This document shows, piece by piece, positions 50,124-57,080 of a stretch of DNA of 62,342 nucleotides. Within the stretch, counting starts at the first letter, position 1. Every line of letters starts with the position of its first letter. This stretch comes from Hyphomicrobiaceae bacterium (GTDB lineage: Bacteria; Pseudomonadota; Alphaproteobacteria; Rhizobiales; Hyphomicrobiaceae). A program made the position numbers and the translations under genes. The stretch is from assembly GCA_024281145.1 (NCBI GenBank), contig JAMXLN010000173.1, forward strand, positions 1 through 62,342. The letters are read 5' to 3'. Under the pieces are notes generated by a model. It saw nothing but the letters and a program-made list of their open reading frames with translations, was not told the DNA's origin and did not search any database.

Positions 50124-50774
50124 TCAATCCCTGCTCGGCAAGACCATCCGGACGATATTAGGGTGTTCCGAGAGTTTGCTCAGGAGGGTATCGTCCAGCT
50201 GAGATTTGTCGAGATTTCTCAGTTTGATCTTATACACCCCGCCAGGCTTTGGACCATCGACGATTGTGGCCTCGAAGTCGGTCAGGAAGCGTGCGATCTC
50301 GGAAGCCTTAGCGTCGTCCGCAAAAACGATGAGCACCGCAGCGCCATCCCCATGTGGGCCTGCGGCCAAGCGATAGGTGGGCGCGCGCGTGAGCAAAACC
50401 GCGATGAAGGCCGCCTGAGCGAGGATAAGCAATCCCATGCCAAGAGCGGCCCATTGTGTCCCTAGAGTTGGATAGATCCTGATAAATTGCGCAAACTTTG
50501 CAAAGCGGGCATGGCCACGGCTGGGCGTGGTGCTGCGAGGTAGAGAGGCGATCAGTCGATCGCTCATGCCTGAGCGGGGCCAGCCCATAGCCTCATTGGC
50601 GCGCATGGTCTCTTCCCGTTCAGCGCCAATCAATTGCAGTTGGGGCAAGGCATCGGGATGCTGAGCCAAATACAATTCGACCTTGTTTGCATCGGAGACA
50701 CCGAGCTTTCCCGTCACATACCAGGGAAGGAGCTTTTCGATCTCCTCGCGCTCGCTATCCTCGCTCATGGCCAA
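50124..50774 (-). CDS. Membrane-bound anti-sigma factor with a subtilase-propeptide-like extracytoplasmic domain
   Basis: A 216-residue protein. Residues 1-75 form a cytoplasmic anti-sigma domain (EEIEKLLPWYVTGKLGVSDA then ELYLAQHPDALPQLQLI) without the HxxxCxxC zinc site. Residues ~108-129 form one membrane helix (AALGMGLLILAQAAFIAVLL). Residues ~146-214 form an outer domain (VLIVFADDAKASEIARFLTD, IVDGPKPGGVYKIKLRN, LSKLSEHPNIVRMVLPS). That domain has the beta-alpha-beta-beta-alpha-beta pattern and key positions of fervidolysin-like subtilase propeptides. The gene overlaps the sigma gene by 10 bp (or 4 bp if the second ATG is used) and precedes the subtilase gene. The similarity to a propeptide is my reading and is not confirmed by a search. 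Confidence 0.85.
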   Translation of the reverse strand: MAMSEDSEREEIEKLLPWYVTGKLGVSDANKVELYLAQHPDALPQLQLIGAEREETMRANEAMGWPRSGMSDRLIASLPRSTTPSRGHARFAKFAQFIRIYPTLGTQWAALGMGLLILAQAAFIAVLLTRAPTYRLAAGPHGDGAAVLIVFADDAKASEIARFLTDFEATIVDGPKPGGVYKIKLRNLDKSQLDDTLLSKLSEHPNIVRMVLPSRD

Positions 50775-51328
50775 CCTCGGTCTATGCCTGCCTGCCGCAG
50801 CAATTGTGAGAGCCGTTTACGGGCGTGAAAGAGGCGGGTCTTGACGGTGTTCTCGGGGATTTGCAGCACTGTTGACGCCTCAGAAATCGACATCTCATGG
50901 TAGTAGACGAGATCGACCACACCCTTGTGTTCGGGGGAGAGTGCGTCGAGGCACCGGCGCAGGATTGCTCCCACGTCACGTTTCTGGGCTGCCACCTCTG
51001 GATCGTCGGCAGCATCGGGGAGGGCACCGGCGGCGCTTTCGTCCCACGATTCCTCGCGACGCTTGCGTAGGCTGCTGACGGCCCGATGATGGGCAATGGA
51101 TAACATCCATGTGAGGGCTGACGCTGTCCCTTCGAAGCTCTTGGCATGGCGCCAGATCTCAAGAAACACCTCGTTGGTAAGCTCTTCTGCAATGGCGCCA
51201 TCCCGAACCAGTCGGCGAATGAAGCGATAGACGCGAACGTGGTGGCGCGCGAACAGGACCCGCAAGGCGATGGCATCGCCGGCGGCAATTCGCGCGATCA
51301 GCGAGGCCTCGTCAGCCACAGCACCCAT
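50765..51328 (-). CDS. ECF-type (sigma-70 family) RNA polymerase sigma factor
   Basis: A 187-residue ECF sigma factor. Region 2 is LFARHHVRVYRFIRRLVRDG, AEELTNEVFLEIWRHAKSFE and SALTWMLSIAHHRAVSSLRK. A short acidic linker follows. Region 4 is LDALSPEHKGVVDLVYYHEM, SISEASTVLQIPENTVKTRL and FHARKRLSQLL, with the typical helix-turn-helix that reads the -35 box. There is no extra C-terminal domain. It is the first gene of the operon sigma, anti-sigma, subtilase. The ATG at 51328 has a weak ribosome-binding site, and a GTG three codons later is an alternative. Autoregulation is usual for the class; I could not make out a confident ECF promoter upstream. Confidence 0.93.
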   Translation of the reverse strand: MGAVADEASLIARIAAGDAIALRVLFARHHVRVYRFIRRLVRDGAIAEELTNEVFLEIWRHAKSFEGTASALTWMLSIAHHRAVSSLRKRREESWDESAAGALPDAADDPEVAAQKRDVGAILRRCLDALSPEHKGVVDLVYYHEMSISEASTVLQIPENTVKTRLFHARKRLSQLLRQAGIDRGWP

Positions 51329-51785
51329 GTAGCGAGCCCATGTAGTGTGTCGCGCAGATCCCGATAAAGGTTCATTTGCGGGCGAAAGTCGACGGGTGTC
51401 AGCGGTCCGGGCGCTGAGTGAGCGGGCTGTCGTGGGCCCAGCGCGTCCCAGTGCAGCGGTTGGGCAGCCCCGGTTGGGCCGGTGCCGCTGCCCAATGCAG
51501 GGGCCGCACGCTGTCTAGCGCGCTAGGGGGCGACCGCGGTTGAGACGAGGCTTAGTTCGTTTTATGGCTATCCGGGCCGAGCCACGTCAACTCGCTACAC
51601 CCTTGCGCGGCGTCGGGCAGCCGCGCAGGGAGCGTGAGGGCTATGAGCGACGGCCCGTGACCGATGGGCCGACAACTGAGATGGGTGGTGGGCTGCCCGC
51701 CGACAGTGCCGGCTATCGCTTAGCGACGCGGGGTTGGCGCGCGGCCACCGCGAGGATGCGGCACGCCAAGGACGTGGCCGCACCA
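51329..51785. other. Intergenic region of 457 bp upstream of the sigma operon
   Basis: No recognisable gene. A plus-strand 112-codon frame (51540-51878) has a low-information Arg/Gly-rich translation. The stretch just upstream of the sigma factor (51340-51390) contains gaacct-like sequence on the minus strand, which could be a -35 element, but the -10 part is unclear. Confidence 0.4.
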
Positions 51786-51956
51786 TCAGGGTTTGGTGGA
51801 CCTGGCACTCTTCTTAGCCGGTCGCTGTCCTCGGCGCGGGCTTTCGAGCTCAGCGGCGACCTGCTTTTCGAGCCGTGACGCGTAGGCTTGCGCGTAGAGC
51901 TTGCCGGTGTCGGTCGCACGCACTCGCTCTTGCGGGCGTTCGGTCTTCTTGGGCAT
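51786..51956 (-). CDS. Very small basic protein (56 aa), unknown
   Basis: A short frame from ATG at 51956 to TGA at 51786: PKKTERPQERVRATDTGKLY, then AQAYASRLEKQVAAELESPR and a Lys/Arg/Ser-rich end (KKSARSTKP). GGGAGAAGCCA stands directly ahead of the ATG. Charged and without hydrophobic segments, it looks like a soluble, partly helical protein. It is too short for routine detection. No family is recognised; the good ribosome-binding site and coherent composition are the only support. Confidence 0.45.
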   Translation of the reverse strand: MPKKTERPQERVRATDTGKLYAQAYASRLEKQVAAELESPRRGQRPAKKSARSTKP

Positions 51957-52095
51957 TGGCTTCTCCCAGTGGTTTCGTCTAGCAGATCTATAGCATTTGG
52001 GCTGGCTTGCGCGGTTGGGCTTGAGCCTGCGGGCTGGTGCACGTGCGGTGGCCGACCCTCGAGCGAGCGCCAGCCCGTCTGTGCAAGCGACGCGG

Positions 52096-52317
52096 CTATG
52101 GCATCTGCGCGAAGCGCGGTCCCTCCTTGGCGAAACGAAGGGCCTGCGCCGCGTGCCAGCCGTGCGGCGGATTGCCTTCTACGTTCTGGGCAGCGCGTTC
52201 CAGAATGAGCCGACCCTCCTCCCTGGAGATGAGCCCCTTGTCATTGAGAACTTCGAGCGTGGCGACGCTGAGGGCGAACGCTGCCGCAGCGGTCGCCTCG
52301 TGCGTGATGGTCACCAT
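52096..52317 (-). CDS. Small hypothetical protein (73 aa)
   Basis: A 73-residue protein starting at ATG 52317 with AAGGAGG 5 bases ahead, one of the best ribosome-binding sites in the window. The first part (THEATAAAAFALSVATLEVL) is a non-charged helix. The second (NDKGLISREEGRLILERAAQ) is amphipathic. The end (AAQALRFAKEGPRFAQMP) is basic. The longer frame up to 52602 is not needed. I know similar short proteins from Rhizobiales genomes but no function. Confidence 0.65.
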   Translation of the reverse strand: MVTITHEATAAAAFALSVATLEVLNDKGLISREEGRLILERAAQNVEGNPPHGWHAAQALRFAKEGPRFAQMP

Positions 52318-53084
52318 CGAAACCTCCTTGCGAAGGGCCGTGTGCGCCAATTGCATTGAGCCGACGCTTGCCTTGTGGACCGACCGGGCGACCGGCCCTG
52401 TGCCCAGTACGGTGCAGCCTTCATAGCCCCATTTTGAGCATCCTTCGCGCCGGGATGAAAGCCTATCGATTGCGGGAGGCGCCAGCCAGGATGGTGCCCG
52501 CGTGCCACCACCCGGATTTGCTGGGTCATGCCTCGGCCGCCGCTGGCGGCCTTTTTGATGGCGGCAGCCCGTTCGGAACGGCAGGCATCGCGGCCGGTCC
52601 ACCCCCGTGCACAGGCCAAGTCATCAAGGTGCGGAGGTTGGCTCATGGCACCGCTAGCGCTTGCGCCCGAGCGTTCGAGAAAATGTCTGGCGGAGGAGAC
52701 CGACGGTCGTTGCCAACGGATTGGCGCAAATGCGGGAGGAGACCTCGGCTAGGCGCGGTCCACTGGAGGCGGCGCCAACGTGGCCGCAACCCCCAGCGAA
52801 AGAGCGCGTGGCACACCAGAGTTCTGCCGTTCCGTCGGCCGCTGTTGCAAAGCAGTCACTGACGGATCGCTAAGAAGACGCTTGGCAGGATAGCGCCCGC
52901 CGGTTCGTTGCGCATCTTGGGCGCAACTCGGGGACGATAACAGCGAGTCCAAAGAGCGGGGTGGCGGAGAGCCCCTGGAATTGCGATATTTCGCAGGTGC
53001 GCGCCTTGAGCATCAATTGGGCTGGGACTGGATCAGCACTTGCTGGGCGAGCGGTGAGACCTTGTGCACCCGGAGGGGGATGGG
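52318..53084. other. Gene-poor stretch of 767 bp
   Basis: Frames on both strands (for example minus 52311-52646 and 52749-52952, plus 52356-52862) lack domains and ribosome-binding sites. The one clear element is the terminator-like hairpin at 52535-52556. The right end carries the promoter and GGAGGGGG ribosome-binding site of the patatin-like membrane protein. Confidence 0.5.
52535..52556 (+). terminator. Rho-independent terminator-like hairpin without an upstream plus-strand gene
   Basis: ggccgcc (52535-52541), a gct loop and ggcggcc (52545-52551) form a perfect 7-bp stem followed directly by ttttt (52552-52556). This is the textbook shape of an intrinsic terminator for plus-strand transcription, yet no plus-strand gene ends before it; the nearest upstream gene is on the minus strand. 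Confidence 0.6.
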
Positions 53085-55529
53085 ATGTACGGTTTCTTGA
53101 TACTGCTGCCGCTGACGCTGATCAGCGTATTGATCGGATTTTTGGTCGCTTCGAGCACACAGGTGGCCGACTACATTGCCTATATCAGCCATGGCGTCGA
53201 ACCGAAACCACTGCTCCTCAACGAGATTTGGAGCAATCAGCGTGTCCTTGCGCTGATTGGTGCTCATGTGGTCGCCTACGCAGTGCTCTGTTTTACGGCT
53301 GTGGCCACGGTCCGAACGGTCTCAGCGCCACTGCCTGCGGATCGGGCCAGAGCGGTGCGGTTCTTTCAAGTGTTGCTAGAGATCGTCTTCGTGGCGGTGC
53401 CGTCGTCAGCCTTGTTGTGGATCATGGGGCAAGCTCTGATTGCTGACAAGAGCAACCCGATCCACTGGGCGACGCTGTCGGTGCTGTGCGTGGGCATGGC
53501 GATTACGGTTGGCGTCACGGCGACACGGCGCCCATTAGAGCTCTACACATCCTCGCTGCGACCGTTCTCGGTAACAAAGGTGGATGCAGTCGCGGTCCTG
53601 TGTCTCGCTGCTATCGGTGCAGCTGTGTTCGCATTCGCCAAGGACCCAATAGAGAGTGCGCATCTTCTGGGCATGTTCCCAGTGCTGATGCTGGCGACGG
53701 CTACGGCATTTCTGGCACTGGCGGCGATTTTTTCGCGCGCGGCCTCTCCAGTTGCGGTGATTTCGTCGCTGATGACGACTGTGCTCATATTCTATCTGGT
53801 TGATTGGGTCGCCTCCCCCACCCATGAATTCCGCTACACGAAGGTGGCGTATAAGGCCGCTGCTGGCGAAGCAGAGGTGGGAGGGTCAAGCGTCACTGAC
53901 GTTAAAGCGCAGCGAAAGATCCCGGATCTCGTAACGGCCTTTCGAGAGTGGTTAGAGCATCGCCGTCCAGCAATCGAGGCATACAAGAAGAAGGGTCGTG
54001 CTTATCCGGTATTCCTTGTTACGGCGCAGGGCGGAGGGATCTACGCGGCCTATCACCCAGCTCTTTCGCTTGCCCGTCTCACCGATCACTGTCCTGAATT
54101 CGCGCATCATCTCTTTGCCATAAGCTCGGTGTCGGGCGGGAGTCTCGGGGCGGCAGTCTATGCCGAACTTGTCCGCGCACTGCCGCCAACGCCGCCCAAC
54201 GACCCGGCGAGCCCATCGGCAAGCTGTACTCCCACGCGAGGTCCAACGCTCGACAACTATCTGCAAACGCAAGTTCAGAGGTTCTTCGAGACCGATTTTT
54301 TGACCCCTGTCATTGCGAGTGCATTCATCTTCGACGCTCCGAGCATTTTCATCCCGCAACTGCGCTTTGGTCAGGATCGCGCAAGAGCGCTGGAGGCTGC
54401 GTTCGAAACTGCGTGGAAACAGCTGAAGCTACCGGGAGCAGGCGACGGCCTGTCTGCTGGCTATTTCGGACGGTGGGATCCGGCCGGGCTCGCCCCGGCG
54501 CTCTTCATGTCCACCACCGCGGTGAATTTTGGCATCCCGATCCTCGTTGCACAGGTCGACTGGTCGTACAATCCCGTAAGCAACGTGCCTCGCATGGCCG
54601 CCTTGGCACGATCGGCATTGGCAGAACGGAGCGCTCCCAGTCCAGGGCTTGTCAAGACGGTTCGCGATCGCCTGCTCGCCCCTGACGACCAGTTGCAGGT
54701 GGGTGTTGGTAATCTCCTGGATTTCAGGCCCGATATTCAGGTGGCAACGAGCACGGCGGTCGTCTTGAGTGCGCGGTTTCCATTCGTCACACCCCCTGCG
54801 GCAATCAACGAGAATGCTCGGATCATTAAATCACGCGGGCTTTTCAACAAGACGAAAGTGCTCGAGCTCACCGATGGCGCTTTCTATGACAACAGTGGCG
54901 GCATAGTCGCACGGGATATCATTGCCGAATTGGTGAGGCGGCTGGAAAATGACGACCGGCTCAAGGAGTTCAAGAATGACATCAAGATTGAGCTCATTCG
55001 CTTTACGGACACGCCTGCAAAGCGTCAAGGAGAGGCTAGCGACTATGCCCACTCCGAGCTGATTACACCCCTTGTTGCTTATGATGCCGTGCGCCAATCG
55101 CGCGGTGTTCTGCTCACCGGCGTTTCGCGCAAAGCAGGGACCTCCAACATTTACCTGCTGGACGAGTGGTACGCCGGTTCCCTGAACTGGCTGTTGTCGG
55201 AGGAAACCAAGCGGGACATCGAAACCCGAAGCAGCTGGCTCTCCGGGTTTGGCAACGTCGTTTGCTGCGAAGTCAGGGACCCAGTGGTAAAGCCGAAATC
55301 CTTTAAGCGAATCCCATTGTCCGACGCAGAGGCTAAAGAGGTAGAGAAGGCTGGTCTGATCGTGCGCCCATTTGTGCCTAACGCGCGCCAGTTTCTTGGG
55401 GTGCTAGGTCTCATCGATAATGGGGCAGAACCGACCGCCCCAATTGCGGCAACGACTGGTACGCCGGTCCCCGTGCCTCAACCTATCTCAACCACCGGCT
55501 CCACAGCCCAACCTGGTGCGCCGCAGTAG
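53085..55529 (+). CDS. Multi-pass membrane protein with C-terminal patatin-like phospholipase domain
   Basis: An 814-residue protein. Residues ~1-245 contain about seven hydrophobic helices (e.g. FLILLPLTLISVLIGFLVAS, VLALIGAHVVAYAVLCFTAV, LLGMFPVLMLATATAFLALA). Residues ~305-720 form a soluble domain with patatin features: oxyanion-type loop VTAQGGGIYAAYH, nucleophile Ser350 in SSVSGGSLGAAVY, and the dyad Asp597 in ELTDGAFYDNSGG. The nucleophile box is S-x-S-G-G rather than G-x-S-x-G. The last ~100 residues are Pro/Thr/Ala-rich. The gene is transcribed alone. GGAGGGGG lies 8 bases before the ATG at 53085; a GTG 7 codons earlier is an alternative. Acyl-lipid hydrolysis at the inner membrane is inferred from the motif set. 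Confidence 0.85.
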   Translation: MYGFLILLPLTLISVLIGFLVASSTQVADYIAYISHGVEPKPLLLNEIWSNQRVLALIGAHVVAYAVLCFTAVATVRTVSAPLPADRARAVRFFQVLLEIVFVAVPSSALLWIMGQALIADKSNPIHWATLSVLCVGMAITVGVTATRRPLELYTSSLRPFSVTKVDAVAVLCLAAIGAAVFAFAKDPIESAHLLGMFPVLMLATATAFLALAAIFSRAASPVAVISSLMTTVLIFYLVDWVASPTHEFRYTKVAYKAAAGEAEVGGSSVTDVKAQRKIPDLVTAFREWLEHRRPAIEAYKKKGRAYPVFLVTAQGGGIYAAYHPALSLARLTDHCPEFAHHLFAISSVSGGSLGAAVYAELVRALPPTPPNDPASPSASCTPTRGPTLDNYLQTQVQRFFETDFLTPVIASAFIFDAPSIFIPQLRFGQDRARALEAAFETAWKQLKLPGAGDGLSAGYFGRWDPAGLAPALFMSTTAVNFGIPILVAQVDWSYNPVSNVPRMAALARSALAERSAPSPGLVKTVRDRLLAPDDQLQVGVGNLLDFRPDIQVATSTAVVLSARFPFVTPPAAINENARIIKSRGLFNKTKVLELTDGAFYDNSGGIVARDIIAELVRRLENDDRLKEFKNDIKIELIRFTDTPAKRQGEASDYAHSELITPLVAYDAVRQSRGVLLTGVSRKAGTSNIYLLDEWYAGSLNWLLSEETKRDIETRSSWLSGFGNVVCCEVRDPVVKPKSFKRIPLSDAEAKEVEKAGLIVRPFVPNARQFLGVLGLIDNGAEPTAPIAATTGTPVPVPQPISTTGSTAQPGAPQ

Positions 55530-55602
55530 AGGGTTGAAAGGTACTTACGGCGAGGGGTCGGTGACCCATGTCTCGAGCTTGCCGACCTCTCTCCGGCACG
55601 CC

Positions 55603-56841
55603 TCAGGCTGGCGCTGGACCAAACACCAGCACGGCATTGAGCCCGCCAAAGGCAAACGAATTCGACATGGCGTGACAGACTTTGAGAGGACGTCCGACGT
55701 TAGGCACATAATCGAGGTCGCAATTTGGATCGGGAACCGAGAGGCCGATGGTCGGGGGAACGAAGCTCTCCTCGATTGCTTTGACGCACGCTACGGCTTC
55801 AACCCCACCGCTGGCGCCGAGGAGATGCCCGTGCATAGACTTGGTCGAGGAGATTGCGAGCTTGTTTGCTGCATTCCCAAACACCTCTTTGATGGCTCGT
55901 GTTTCATTGATGTCATTGAGCGCTGTCGCCGTCCCGTGGGCGTTGAGATAGTCGACTTCCGAAGGGGTGATACGCGCGTCTTGCAGGGCCTGGCGCATGG
56001 CCTCTTTGGGCCCTTCGATATCAGGGTTGATCATGTCCTTGGCATCGGAGGCCATGCCGAAGCCTTTGAGTTCCGCGAGTATGTTGGCGCCGCGCGCCTT
56101 GGCATGCTCGAGCTCTTCCAAGACGAGGACGCCGGCGCCTTCGCCAAGTACCGTTCCGTTGCGCTTTTTGCAGAATGGGAAGCAGCCGTCCGGCGACAGG
56201 ACGCGAATTGCCTGCCAGGCTTTCATGGAGCCGTAATTGATGGCGGCTTCTGAGGCGCCGGCGATTCCAATGTCGACAAGGCCCTCGCGGATGAAGCGCA
56301 GCATGAGGCCAATCGCATGAGTGGCGGTTGCGCAGGCGCTGACCGTGCCGAAGGTCGGTCCCTTGATGCCGTAATCGATGCCGACGTGGGCCGCCGCCGA
56401 ACTGCCGATGAACTTGAGCAGCATCAGCGGATCGTTGCCTCGCCGGTTCTTGGTGAAGAGCTGATTGTAGGCCCATTCGATGGTGTTCAAGCCGCCGGCC
56501 CCCGAACCGATGATGCAGGCGGAGCGATAACCGTCCCTGAGTGGGACCTCAAGCTTCGATTGTGCAAACGCTTCGACCGCGGCCGCTCCAGCGAATTGCG
56601 AGTAGCGGTCGGCTAGCAGCAACAGGCGATTCCTGATCCGTGTCTTGGGATCGAAGTCTTTGACCTGACAGGCAATCTGTATGAACAGATCGCGCACGTA
56701 CCTTTCCTCAAAGTCGATATCCCGGAGAGGCCCGACCCCGGAGCGGCCCTCCTTGAGCGCCGACCAAAACGTCGGGACATCATTGCCAATCGGTGTGACC
56801 ACGCCTGTGCCTGTCACGACCACGCGCCTGGGTCCGGGCAT
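55603..56841 (-). CDS. Beta-ketoacyl-ACP synthase II-type condensing enzyme (FabF-like)
   Basis: A 412-residue KAS I/II enzyme. The N-terminal RRVVVTGTGVVTPIGNDVPT is typical. The active-site Cys170 is in GTVSACATATHAIGLM. The His pair is His301 in LNAHGTATALND and His338 in STKSMHGHLLGASG, with Lys333. The C-terminus SNSFAFGGLNAVLVF is complete. It condenses malonyl-ACP with acyl-ACP. KSMHGH replaces the more common KSMTGH. It stands alone rather than beside acpP and fabG, so it is probably a special-purpose paralogue, such as one for a modified lipid or secondary acyl chain, rather than the main FabF (inference). It is convergent with the patatin-like gene. Confidence 0.92.
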   Translation of the reverse strand: MPGPRRVVVTGTGVVTPIGNDVPTFWSALKEGRSGVGPLRDIDFEERYVRDLFIQIACQVKDFDPKTRIRNRLLLLADRYSQFAGAAAVEAFAQSKLEVPLRDGYRSACIIGSGAGGLNTIEWAYNQLFTKNRRGNDPLMLLKFIGSSAAAHVGIDYGIKGPTFGTVSACATATHAIGLMLRFIREGLVDIGIAGASEAAINYGSMKAWQAIRVLSPDGCFPFCKKRNGTVLGEGAGVLVLEELEHAKARGANILAELKGFGMASDAKDMINPDIEGPKEAMRQALQDARITPSEVDYLNAHGTATALNDINETRAIKEVFGNAANKLAISSTKSMHGHLLGASGGVEAVACVKAIEESFVPPTIGLSVPDPNCDLDYVPNVGRPLKVCHAMSNSFAFGGLNAVLVFGPAPA

Positions 56842-57080
56842 CAGTCTCCTCCCTTAGCTTGGCAGTTTGTATGGCGGGCATATGCGCTCCGCTCAGCCAG
56901 CAGAGTAGTCCCGAACAGCCAATCGGTCTGTTCCGTGAGGAACAGTGTACTGAGTTCCAGGAGATTAGTCGGTACCGATTGGCGCTGCGCTATCGGGCTG
57001 GCTTGTGCGTCGCCTGCCTACGCGACCATCGACGTCACCGAGCCGAGGCGTTCGCAAGATGGGCCAGTCGCAACATCGCT

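Noticed and set aside
51298-51375. 25-codon leader-like frame overlapping the sigma factor start
   Set aside because: No ribosome-binding site, no regulatory codon run and no accompanying attenuator structure.
55420-56253. Plus-strand 277-codon open frame
   Set aside because: Covers the end of the patatin-like gene in another frame and is antisense to the ketoacyl synthase.
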